A DNA stretch of 8,396 nucleotides. Source: Merdiplasma sp045118075. Its GTDB lineage: Bacteria; Bacillota; Clostridia; Lachnospirales; Lachnospiraceae. The notes under the pieces are model-generated. The model had not been told where the DNA came from. It worked only from the letters and a program-made list of their open reading frames with translations, and did not search any database. Both the position numbers and the translations under genes were made by a program. Where the stretch lies: positions 1 through 8,396 of the forward strand of contig JBGUOI010000066.1 in NCBI GenBank assembly GCA_045118075.1, read 5' to 3'. This document shows, one piece after another, positions 1-7,207 of the stretch. Each line of letters opens with the position of its first letter. Position 1 is the stretch's first letter.

Positions 1-64
1 GTGAGTATCCTGATCGCCATGTCGGATACTGCCATTACGGGACACATCTCTGACAGGCATCATC
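1..64 (+). other. Out-of-frame 5' remnant of the MATE gene
   Basis: The frame beginning at base 1 reads VSILIAMSDTAITGH before losing resemblance. This looks like the first transmembrane helix of MATE transporters, where an Asp-Thr-x-x-x-Gly pattern is common. The main transporter frame (frame 2) has TGA at 11-13, so it cannot continue out of the left edge. From about base 49 it reads SLTGIIMFVLAKL, which resembles the family region at the start of the third or fourth helix. The simplest reading is that sequence between TM1 and TM3/4 has been lost and the frame shifted near bases 45-52. Assembly or sequencing error at a contig end is equally possible. The family comparison is from memory. Confidence 0.35.
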
Positions 65-1477
65 ATGTTCGTTCTGGCAAAGCTTTCACTGCCTGTTTAC
101 ACTCGTTTTCTGGGTATACACGGAGAGATCCTTACCAATGTCAACCATTACATGCGATTCCTGTCCATTAAAATGATGATTTCGCCGCTTTTTGCACTCG
201 TCAGCCAGATGGTGCTGACAGACGGCGCGGAATATTTAAGCATGGCAGCCGAAACAACGCGCTCTGTCATGAATAACGTCCTTTCGATCTGGCTGGGCAG
301 ACACTTCGGAATCGCAGGAATCGGAATGGGAACACTGATCAGCCTCATTTTGGGAGCACTGGTCCTGGTACCGCATTTCTTTTCAAAGCATAACTCACTG
401 CGCTTCCGCCTTTCTTTTCACCTGAAGGATTTTTGTGAGATCTTTCTGTTCGGGTGGAATGATTCAGCCATGTTTTTTGTGATGCCAATTCTGTTTTTTC
501 TGGTGAACAAATACGTTATGGTGCGGTTTGGCGAATACTATCTGCCATGTCTTGCAGTCATGTATTCAGTGATCGAATTCACGGATATTTTCGAAGCAAC
601 CGGCGAAGCATTGCGAACGCTTCTTCCGATCTATTTCGGTGATAAAAATCCGGAGGGAATAAAACAGCTGTCCATGCATTCACTCCGAATCAACTTTGTG
701 CTGGGTCTGGCCTGCGGTGTGTTTCTGCTTACATGTGCAGGCATAATGCCCGTGATATTTGACTTAACAGACCCCGGGCTTGTGCCTGTGTGTGTCACGG
801 GACTTCGGATCTATGCCTTTGGCTGGCCCATGCTCTCTCTTCTGGCAATGTTCAATTCCTATTATCTTAATGCGGGAAAACCATCCTATGCCATGTATGA
901 GATGATTCTTGTACAGCTGGTCTGTCCTCTGGCCGCCCTGATTCCGGCAAGTTTAATTTTAGGTTTTCCGGGGATCTTCATCGGTTTTGCGATATCTCCG
1001 TATCTGGCTGCATTGATCTTTTTTATAACGCTTCGCCTTCGCAGCAGAAAAAAGGGATTTCCTATCTTTATTAAAAATGCTGACAAGATCAGTGTTCTTT
1101 ATGAAGGGCTGACATTAAATCCGGAAGAGATCGTAGCATTAACCGAAAAAACGGATGCTTTTCTTAAAGAGAAAGGTATCGAATCGCGAATATCCCTCCG
1201 CGTTCAGATGACTATGGAAGACGTGCTGATGGAGATCATGGAGAGGAATAAAAATACCACGATAATTGCGGAATGCTGTGTACGCGTTCAGCCCGGCGGA
1301 ATTAATCTCTCGATATGGGACAGCGGCGGTGTTTTCAATGTCGCTGACGAGAGTGTCCCGATCTCCAGTTTCAGGATCTTTGTCGTGAACGTCCTGATGG
1401 AAAATATCGGTGCAAAGAAAAACCTGCTTATGTCAGGCTTCAACAGAAGTTCGTTTTATTTCCCGTCCGAAAGCTGA
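65..1477 (+). CDS. MATE-family efflux transporter with C-terminal ATPase-like (GHKL-type) domain, 5'-truncated or frameshifted
   Basis: A 470-residue membrane protein. Residues 1 to about 330 contain roughly nine or ten hydrophobic segments and the layout of MATE (multidrug and toxin extrusion) cation antiporters, including a GIAGIGMGTLISLILG helix and a second-half repeat (LINFVLGLACGVFLL-like helices, then NSYYLNAGKPSYAM). Residues 340-470 are soluble and resemble a degraded histidine-kinase-type ATPase fold: E385 lies at the N-box but the usual Asn is not evident, D419-S-G421-G resembles the G1 box, and GFNRSSFYF near the C-terminus resembles the last strand. A full MATE domain has about 440 residues, so about 100 N-terminal residues are missing. 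The ATG at 65 has no convincing Shine-Dalgarno and the frame is open back to 14, so this start is a default, not a supported one. Substrate is unknown; export driven by a Na+ or H+ gradient is known for the family. The gene may be a pseudogene. Confidence 0.75.
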   Translation: MFVLAKLSLPVYTRFLGIHGEILTNVNHYMRFLSIKMMISPLFALVSQMVLTDGAEYLSMAAETTRSVMNNVLSIWLGRHFGIAGIGMGTLISLILGALVLVPHFFSKHNSLRFRLSFHLKDFCEIFLFGWNDSAMFFVMPILFFLVNKYVMVRFGEYYLPCLAVMYSVIEFTDIFEATGEALRTLLPIYFGDKNPEGIKQLSMHSLRINFVLGLACGVFLLTCAGIMPVIFDLTDPGLVPVCVTGLRIYAFGWPMLSLLAMFNSYYLNAGKPSYAMYEMILVQLVCPLAALIPASLILGFPGIFIGFAISPYLAALIFFITLRLRSRKKGFPIFIKNADKISVLYEGLTLNPEEIVALTEKTDAFLKEKGIESRISLRVQMTMEDVLMEIMERNKNTTIIAECCVRVQPGGINLSIWDSGGVFNVADESVPISSFRIFVVNVLMENIGAKKNLLMSGFNRSSFYFPSES

Positions 1478-1486
1478 GAAAGTATT

Positions 1487-1534
1487 AAAAGACGGTCCCG
1501 TGCAATCACAAAATGATGCACGGGGCCGTCTTTT
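1487..1534. terminator. Bidirectional intrinsic terminator between MATE gene and rnpB
   Basis: The arms 1487-1504 and 1517-1534 pair over 18 bp with a single G-U wobble, around a 12-nt loop (1505-1516). The G+C-rich core is followed by seven T on the plus strand (1531-1537), and the flanking A run gives a T run on the minus strand. It starts 9 nt after the MATE stop codon and ends 7 nt from the 3' end of rnpB, so it can end both convergent transcripts. Confidence 0.93.
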
Positions 1535-1540
1535 TTTCAT

Positions 1541-1880
1541 TGGCAAGCGGGACTGTAAGCCGGGTTATGTCGTGAATGACCATCTATCCAGGCCTGCCGT
1601 CGCCGGCAGGCTCGAGCGACCTACCTGCAGCTGACGGGCCGCCATATGCCGCGTTTTGGTCTTGCTTCGGATGGGGTTTACATGTGCCCTCCCCGTTGCC
1701 GGGAAGGCGGTAGTCTCTTACACTGCCATTTCACCCTTACCGGCTTGAAAAGCCGGCGGTATATTTCTGCTGCACTTTCCTTGGAGTCACCTCCACCGGA
1801 CGTTATCCGGCATCCTGCCCTGTGAAGCCCGGACTTTCCTCGTGTGATTGCTCACCCGCGGCCATTCATCCCACTTGCCC
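1541..1880 (-). ncRNA. rnpB: RNase P RNA, class A (M1 RNA)
   Basis: This is the catalytic RNA that removes 5' leaders from precursor tRNAs. On the minus strand it carries the conserved block GAGGAAAGTCCGGGC (1827-1841), the GGTAAGGGTGAAA block, the TAAACCCCA / GAAGCAAGACCAAA block of the P15-P16 region, GATAGATG with ACGACA near the end, and AACCCGGCTTA (1556-1566). The ends pair as helix P1: 1869-1879 with 1542-1552, 11 bp with one G-U. The length, about 340 nt, and the P15-P17 elements fit the class A fold rather than the Bacillus class B fold. L15 reads UGUAAACCCC where E. coli has GGUAAACUCC. Transcription should start near 1878-1880 from the promoter just upstream and stop at the hairpin 1487-1534. 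Confidence 0.97.
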
Positions 1881-1884
1881 GATC

Positions 1885-1913
1885 ATTATATCACACATCA
1901 AAGCAGCTGCCAC
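1885..1913 (-). promoter_or_regulatory. Sigma-A-type extended -10 promoter of rnpB
   Basis: On the minus strand there is a perfect TATAAT (1885-1890) preceded by TGA, giving the extended -10 form TGnTATAAT. The -35 region 17 nt upstream (GTGGCA, about 1908-1913) matches poorly, which the extended -10 can offset. The predicted start is about 7 nt downstream, at 1878-1880, matching the start of helix P1. The promoter lies directly against the stop codon (1891-1893) of the kinase gene and extends into its last codons. Confidence 0.75.
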
Positions 1914-3564
1914 CGATAAATTCTCTTAAAAGTGAATTGGTCGGAATCGCCTCGGGTGGGATGGGGACAAAATAATCCAGGAACTTAAGCAGCCTGTTCG
2001 CCTGCAGATAAGCGGGGGAATCCTCCGGTATCCCATACAGCAGAGGCTCCACATAGATCTTAAGGACAGAGAGTTCATAGATCAGTGCCGAATTGAACAT
2101 GACATCCGCATTCTCCTGATGAGTAAAAATATGACTCTCTTCACCCTTTCTCACCGACGGCCACATTTTGATCGTATCTTCCGCGGAGGTTCCCCTCGTT
2201 CTGGCATCCCGTACGATGCGCCGGATCAGCCGGCCATCCGTAGTCGAGATACGGTTGTGCATGTCGGCACTGAGCTGGGTGAGCGCACTGATATAGATCC
2301 TGTACTTCGATTCTGCCGGAAGCGCGAAAGTCAGTTTATCATTCAGGCCGTGGATGCCTTCGATCACCAGAATATCCTCGGGATCCAGCTTAAGTTTTCT
2401 TCCCTTGTATTCCCTTTTTCCGATCCGGAAATTAAAGGTCGGCATTTCAACTTCCTGTCCGGACAGGAGTGCAAGCATATCTTCATTGAACTGATTGATA
2501 TCGATCGCCTCAAGACACTCGAAATTGTAGCTTCCGTCCTCATTGAGCGGAGTGTCCTCACGGTTGACAAAATAATCGTCCACCGCGATCGGATGGGGCT
2601 TTAACCCGTAGATGGAAAGCTGCGTGCTCAGCCTGTGGGAAAATGTCGTCTTTCCCGATGAGGAAGGCCCCGCGATCAGGATGATCTTTCGCTCGGGGTG
2701 CCGGGCTATCTCCGAAGCGATCGTAGATACCTGCATCTCATGATACGCTTCCTGTGTCAGTATCAGGTCATTGGCTTTCCCGCCCACGATCCTTTCATTG
2801 AGTTCGCCCACATAATCAATGTGCTGGAGGCTTCCCCACTTTTCAGCCTTCTCCTGTTCGCGGAAAAGCTTCTCATTCGGCATAAATGGCGGAATGGGGG
2901 AACTGAGGCTTCCCATCGGATACCGCAGAATAAATCCTTCTCCGTAACGGACCAGTTCAAAATGATCCAGGCAGCCGGTCGAGTGAGCCATATATCCGTA
3001 GAAATAATCCGAATAACCATCGATCTCATAAAGATTCGTGCGGCTGCTCATACGGAAATGAAGGAGCCTGACCTTATCTTCCATGCCCCGTTCCCGAAAC
3101 AGGCTGACCGCTTTGGCTGTCGGCACCGAATACTTCCTGATGGGCAGATTGCGTTCGCACATTTCTTTCATCATGGAACTGATCTTGTCAAGCAGTTCGT
3201 CCGTGACCAGTTCATTTTTCTGCATCACGCAGTACACGCCCTGAGAAACCACAAAATTGACTTTTACGAAGTAATCCGGATCTGCATCGGAGATCTCCCA
3301 GATTGCTCTGAGCATCAGCATGATCAAACTTCTGCGCCAGGAAAGGAAAGCATCCCGGTCGCTCAGTGTCAGGAAATCCACCCTGGAACCGTCCTGGATC
3401 TTGTGATGCAGTTCACGCAGTTTTCCGTTTTCCTTTGCCAGGATGATCTCATCCGGATATCTGTCTTTGAAAATACAGGCGGCATCCGCAAATGTAACAC
3501 CCTCCGGAAGTCTCTGCAGCTCTCCCATCACATCAAATGTGATCCGGTTATATGTTTCTTCCAT
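1891..3564 (-). other. Nucleoside-kinase module inside the fused ORF (probable independent translation unit)
   Basis: This marks residues 264-820 of the fused ORF, beginning at MEETYNRITFDV. The first 60 or so residues look like a TGS fold, followed by a region related to the second additional domain of threonyl-tRNA synthetase; the HxxxH zinc/editing motif of the synthetase is not visible. The C-terminal half is a P-loop kinase of the uridine kinase/phosphoribulokinase type, expected to transfer phosphate from ATP to a nucleoside, probably uridine or cytidine. The substrate is inferred. The module is full length, with a natural C-terminus at FIGGSCFDV. Confidence 0.7.
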
Positions 3565-4353
3565 TTTATTGCCCTTTCTTTCCGTTTCCTCACCCGTAAA
3601 GTAATCCAGTGCTTTTGCCGTCCTTTTCAGTTCTGTTTGAATCTGTTCTTTCCGGGCACTGCTCCTGGCACTTTCCGCCTCATCAAGCTGCGAAAGCACC
3701 CGCTCAAAGATCTTCTGTTCTCTTTTCAGGTACCGGTACAGGACCGGACTTCGTTTTTTCAGCAGGCAGGGGCCGTAATACAGTTCTTCCGGCAGCAGCC
3801 AGCGCCGTTTTTCCCGGCGAATCACCGAGACAAGCAGCGGTTCGTTCCCGCCGTGCGTCATCATCCTGTCCGATGTTTCCGGAACAGCGATCTTCATAAC
3901 GACATAGAACTTGCCATCCTCCTCTACCATCACCTCATCGGCAAAGCCAAACCCTCTCTCCCACAGCCACTCCCTGACTTTTTCGGGATCGGACTGCGGC
4001 GACAGGATCAGTGTCTTTAATGTATACAGGAGGCTCCCGGCTTCCTGCAGGATCTTCAGAATTAAAGAGCCTCCCATGCCGGAAATGATCACGCAGTCTG
4101 CTTCCTTAGCAGCCAGTGCCTCGAGTCCGTTTGAAAGCCTGGTCGAAATCTTTCCGGTCAGGTGATGGGCTGCAATATTCTCACCGGCCCGTTCAAGCGG
4201 ACCGGGCTTTACATCCATTGCGATGGCGAAGGGGCAGATGCCCCGCTCAACCAATGCAATGGGAACATATGCATGATCCGTACCGACATCCGCCGCCGAC
4301 ATACCTTTATCAACAAAAGCGGCGACTGCCTCCAGTCTTTTTGAAAGTACCAT
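1891..4353 (-). CDS. trmK: TrmK tRNA (adenine-22-N1)-methyltransferase fused to a uridine-kinase-like nucleoside kinase
   Basis: An uninterrupted 820-codon ORF with two parts normally made as separate proteins. Residues 1-263 match TrmK, which methylates N1 of A22 in tRNA using S-adenosylmethionine: motif I ADVGTDHAYVP (21-31), an acidic AMDVKPG segment, ISGMGGSLILKIL near 95, the LSPQSD segment near 117, then a charged, probably coiled-coil tail ending ALDYFTGEE. Residues 264-820 (557 aa, the usual length of the free protein) are a nucleoside kinase: a TGS/threonyl-tRNA-synthetase-like N-terminal region, a P-loop GPSSSGKTT (562-570), AVDDYF, a Walker-B-like VIEGIHGLN, and a lid region with RRIVRDARTRG. 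The start is supported by AGGAG about 7 nt upstream, 12 nt after the dnaG stop. No stop codon separates the parts, but the kinase keeps its own Met264 and a ribosome site, so it could also be made separately. A sequencing error at the junction is the main alternative. Confidence 0.85.
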   Translation of the reverse strand: MVLSKRLEAVAAFVDKGMSAADVGTDHAYVPIALVERGICPFAIAMDVKPGPLERAGENIAAHHLTGKISTRLSNGLEALAAKEADCVIISGMGGSLILKILQEAGSLLYTLKTLILSPQSDPEKVREWLWERGFGFADEVMVEEDGKFYVVMKIAVPETSDRMMTHGGNEPLLVSVIRREKRRWLLPEELYYGPCLLKKRSPVLYRYLKREQKIFERVLSQLDEAESARSSARKEQIQTELKRTAKALDYFTGEETERKGNKMEETYNRITFDVMGELQRLPEGVTFADAACIFKDRYPDEIILAKENGKLRELHHKIQDGSRVDFLTLSDRDAFLSWRRSLIMLMLRAIWEISDADPDYFVKVNFVVSQGVYCVMQKNELVTDELLDKISSMMKEMCERNLPIRKYSVPTAKAVSLFRERGMEDKVRLLHFRMSSRTNLYEIDGYSDYFYGYMAHSTGCLDHFELVRYGEGFILRYPMGSLSSPIPPFMPNEKLFREQEKAEKWGSLQHIDYVGELNERIVGGKANDLILTQEAYHEMQVSTIASEIARHPERKIILIAGPSSSGKTTFSHRLSTQLSIYGLKPHPIAVDDYFVNREDTPLNEDGSYNFECLEAIDINQFNEDMLALLSGQEVEMPTFNFRIGKREYKGRKLKLDPEDILVIEGIHGLNDKLTFALPAESKYRIYISALTQLSADMHNRISTTDGRLIRRIVRDARTRGTSAEDTIKMWPSVRKGEESHIFTHQENADVMFNSALIYELSVLKIYVEPLLYGIPEDSPAYLQANRLLKFLDYFVPIPPEAIPTNSLLREFIGGSCFDV
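3562..3577 (-). promoter_or_regulatory. Internal ribosome binding site and ATG for the kinase module
   Basis: On the minus strand AAAGGG (3572-3577) stands 7 nt before the ATG at 3564-3562, inside the purine-rich run GAAAGAAAGGG. In another frame the same stretch reads CAA TAA A ATG, a stop-start arrangement typical of adjacent operon genes. This suggests the fusion arose from two neighbouring genes. Confidence 0.5.
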
Positions 4354-4365
4354 CGGTCTCCTCTC

Positions 4366-6132
4366 TTACAGCTCGATATCCATCTCGGATACCCGGCCAA
4401 GTTTCTTCTTCATCTCGATCATCCTCTGGAGAGCTCCCACATCCCGAGCGCTTTCGGCCACGGTCTTTTTGAGTGAATTTTCCATTATTCGGCTGATCGT
4501 CTCACGCATCGATTTCTTTAATTCGCGCTCGTCAATGTTTGCGTGCGGCGTATTGAAAAGAGCTGCGGCAGCAGACTGCTGCGCAGGATCTTCAAACCGG
4601 TCGATTATTCTGACCGGCTTGGGATCACCCTCTTCGAGCTGCTGGTAAAGCATGGATGCGGCTTCACGGTAGAACCCTTCCTCAAAGTCCCCGGGAGTGA
4701 CATATTCCTTCAGCGACGCATAAAAAGAGGGATATTCACAAAGCCATGTGAGCAGCAGGCGTTCTGATTCTTCAAGCGAAGTTGTCTTTTCGGACCTGTC
4801 CTTATCGCGGCCGGCTGCCATGACGGATGACGGCGTCTTCACACCTTTCATCAGGACATTCCCGACCATCTTCTTCAGGGACTGGGTGCTGACATGGTAC
4901 ATGCCGGCAGCCGCTTCAATATAATTGTCCCGTTCCAGTTCCTCTTCAAAGAGCGCGATCCGCTCGGAGACAGCTCTGAAAAAGGCCGTCTTCGACTGGG
5001 GATCTTTAAGGTCAAATCCCTTCTGCATATTTTCAAGCTCAAAGAAGAAGCTTCCTTTTGCTTTATCGATTCTTTCCTGAAAAGCCTCAGTTCCCAGAGC
5101 TTTGATAAATTCATCCGGATCCTTATAGGGAGACAGGTCCAGGACCCTGACCGGCAGATCCGCTTCCTGAAGGATATTGATCGCCCGAAGAGCTGCTTTT
5201 GTGCCGGCCTCGTCCGAATCATAGCTTAGGACGACTTCATCCGCGTATCGTTTGATCATCATCCCGTGCTGGCTTGTAAGCGAGGTCCCGAGCGTCGCGA
5301 CCGCGTTGGCAAAACCGGCTTTATGCATGGCAATAACATCCATATAGCCTTCGCAGATGATCAGCGTCCTGGTGCGCGCTTTCCTGGCGTAATTGAGCCC
5401 GTAAAGAGTACGGCTCTTATTAAAGATGGGAGTCTCCGGTGAATTCAGGTACTTGGGCTTCGCATCGCCCATGACTCTTCCGCCGAAAGCGATCACTTTT
5501 CCCTGGACATCCATGATCGGAAACATGACCCGGTTCCAGAACTTATCCTGCAGGCCATGTTTTTCGTCACCCACCCCCAGGCCGCTCGCCAGGATAAGGT
5601 CATCGGGATATCCTTTTTTTCGAAGATGCATGACCAGCTGATTGGAATAACGTCCGGCATATCCGAGGCCGAACTGACGGATCGTTTGTTCATCAAGACC
5701 CCTTCCGGTCAGGTAATTCATGGCATCCGAACCGGCAGGGCTCTTTAGCAGCGCATAATAAAATACGGCCGCTTCTTTATTGACCTCCAGGATCCTGCTC
5801 TTTAAGTTTCTCTCTTCCATGCGCTCCTGTGAGGATTCTTCTTCCGGCAGGGATATGCCGGCCCTCTGGGCCAGGAAGCGGACCGCCTCGGGAAAAGTAT
5901 AGTTTTCATACTGCATCACAAAAGCGATCACCGATCCTCCCACCCCGCATCCGAAACAGTAAAAAATCTGTTTGGAGGGACTGACGGAAAAGGAAGGTGA
6001 CCGTTCAGAGTGAAACGGGCACAGTCCGAAGTAATTGGCACCCTGCCTCTTCAGTTTTACATAAGCCGAGATGACGCTGACGATCTCATTCGCCGAACGC
6101 ACCTGCTCGATCACTTCATCAGAATAATACAT
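4366..6132 (-). CDS. dnaG: DNA primase DnaG
   Basis: This enzyme makes the RNA primers for replication and works with the replicative helicase at the fork. The start at 6132 gives 588 residues, the usual length, and begins MYYSDEVIEQVRSANEIV as in homologues; it has AAGGAAG 6 nt upstream. The zinc-binding domain has C38, H41, C59 and C62 (CPFH...CFGC). The RNA polymerase core follows, including the RFGLGYAG/RVMFPI region. The Toprim domain has E261 in CEGYMDVI and D305/D307 in SYDSDEAG, the metal-binding residues. The C-terminal region, about 430-588, is charged and helical, as expected for the helicase-binding domain. The gene lies 16 nt after dgt and 12 nt before the TrmK ORF. No rpoD follows it, which is unusual for this operon. 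Confidence 0.97.
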   Translation of the reverse strand: MYYSDEVIEQVRSANEIVSVISAYVKLKRQGANYFGLCPFHSERSPSFSVSPSKQIFYCFGCGVGGSVIAFVMQYENYTFPEAVRFLAQRAGISLPEEESSQERMEERNLKSRILEVNKEAAVFYYALLKSPAGSDAMNYLTGRGLDEQTIRQFGLGYAGRYSNQLVMHLRKKGYPDDLILASGLGVGDEKHGLQDKFWNRVMFPIMDVQGKVIAFGGRVMGDAKPKYLNSPETPIFNKSRTLYGLNYARKARTRTLIICEGYMDVIAMHKAGFANAVATLGTSLTSQHGMMIKRYADEVVLSYDSDEAGTKAALRAINILQEADLPVRVLDLSPYKDPDEFIKALGTEAFQERIDKAKGSFFFELENMQKGFDLKDPQSKTAFFRAVSERIALFEEELERDNYIEAAAGMYHVSTQSLKKMVGNVLMKGVKTPSSVMAAGRDKDRSEKTTSLEESERLLLTWLCEYPSFYASLKEYVTPGDFEEGFYREAASMLYQQLEEGDPKPVRIIDRFEDPAQQSAAAALFNTPHANIDERELKKSMRETISRIMENSLKKTVAESARDVGALQRMIEMKKKLGRVSEMDIEL

Positions 6133-6148
6133 AATCTTCCTTATACAG

Positions 6149-7183
6149 TCAGTCGCCCTGCCATGAGGTGGGTACAAACAGTTCCGTAAACGTACGGATC
6201 GCAAACTGGTCCGTCATTCCGGAAATATAATCGCAGACGACTCTTTCTTTCTTTTCTCCGCGGGCAATGAGACTGATGAACTCACCGGACATCTTTTCCG
6301 GATGTTCACAATAATATTCATACATGCGCTGGAGCATCTCGACTGCCTTGGCTTCCTCGCCTTTGGCAGCCGGATTCTTGTAGACATTCTCAAACATGAA
6401 ATGACGAAGCGCATGCATCTGCTTTTCCATCTCTTCGGACATGGCGATCGTGCGCGTGCCGTAACTGGCATTGATCACATCATGGATGAGCCGGTCAAGC
6501 CGCTGTTTCGTATTAAATCCGATCGCTTCCCGGAACATCAGAGGGATATCTTCTTCTTTCAGGATTCCCGCCCGCTCCGCATCATCGATATCATGGTTGA
6601 TATAGGCGATCTTATCGCAGTACCTGACGATCATTCCCTCAAGTGTATGGGGAACCGACCCGGTACGGTGATTTAAAATTCCGTCGCGCACTTCCCATGT
6701 AAGATTGAGTCCCTCGCCGTTTCTTTCGAGAAGATCCACGATCCGAAGACTTTGCTCACAGTGGGAAAATCCGTCCGGGCAGACCTGGTCAAGAGCCCTC
6801 TCTCCGGCATGGCCGTAAGGAGCATGTCCCAGGTCATGTCCGAGCGCGATCGCATCCACCAGGTCCTCATTAAGCCGCAGCGCACGCGCGATGGTCCTGG
6901 ACAGCTGCGATACCTCAAGCGTATGCGTGAGTCTTGTACGGTAATGATCACCGCGGGGACTTAAAAAGACCTGCGTTTTATGCTTAAGCCTCCGGAAAGC
7001 TTTGCAGTGAACGATCCGATCCCTGTCACGCTGAAAAACGGTTCTTATATCGCACTGCTCTTCAGGGGTCATCCTGCCCCTGCTGTTCACCGCCAAAGAA
7101 GCCCAGGGCTTCAGATACTCTGCCTCCAGCCGCTCGGTCTCTTCACGGATCGACAGCCGGTCATTGTTCGTCCCGATCGCCAT
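6149..7183 (-). CDS. dgt: Deoxyguanosinetriphosphate triphosphohydrolase-like HD-domain protein
   Basis: A 344-residue HD-superfamily enzyme expected to cut dNTPs to deoxynucleoside and triphosphate, thereby controlling dNTP pools. The N-terminal part has CDIRTVFQRDRDRIVHCKAF and RLKHKTQVFLSPRGDHYRTR, characteristic of this family. The metal-binding HD residues are H87 (RLTHTLEVS), H116 and D117 (GHDLGHAPYGH) and probably D190 (YCDKIAY). The start at 7183 (MAIGTNND) is chosen because AAAGGAGA lies 7 nt upstream; the longer ORF start at 7219 has no such site. The order dgt-dnaG is common in Clostridia. Whether the substrate is dGTP alone or any dNTP cannot be told from sequence. Confidence 0.92.
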   Translation of the reverse strand: MAIGTNNDRLSIREETERLEAEYLKPWASLAVNSRGRMTPEEQCDIRTVFQRDRDRIVHCKAFRRLKHKTQVFLSPRGDHYRTRLTHTLEVSQLSRTIARALRLNEDLVDAIALGHDLGHAPYGHAGERALDQVCPDGFSHCEQSLRIVDLLERNGEGLNLTWEVRDGILNHRTGSVPHTLEGMIVRYCDKIAYINHDIDDAERAGILKEEDIPLMFREAIGFNTKQRLDRLIHDVINASYGTRTIAMSEEMEKQMHALRHFMFENVYKNPAAKGEEAKAVEMLQRMYEYYCEHPEKMSGEFISLIARGEKKERVVCDYISGMTDQFAIRTFTELFVPTSWQGD

Positions 7184-7207
7184 GAGAAGTCTCCTTTCTC
7201 TTTGTAG

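Noticed and set aside
1410..1634. A small plus-strand ORF spanning the MATE end, terminator and rnpB
   Set aside because: It runs through a terminator hairpin and a structured RNA gene, and has no ribosome site.
1562..1870. Inverted repeats and G+C-rich palindromes suggestive of a mobile element or repeat
   Set aside because: They are helices of RNase P RNA.
2119..2604. A 161-codon plus-strand ORF over the kinase domain
   Set aside because: It is a shadow of the P-loop kinase coding strand with no independent support.
2698..4020. A 440-codon plus-strand ORF antisense to the TrmK-kinase gene
   Set aside because: It mirrors the codons of a well-supported gene, has low-complexity Phe/His/Arg-rich composition, no ribosome site and no recognisable domain.
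6133..6204. Upstream start for dnaG at 6204
   Set aside because: It would overlap the dgt coding end by 56 nt, adds 24 residues not typical of DnaG, and the ATG at 6132 has a good ribosome site.
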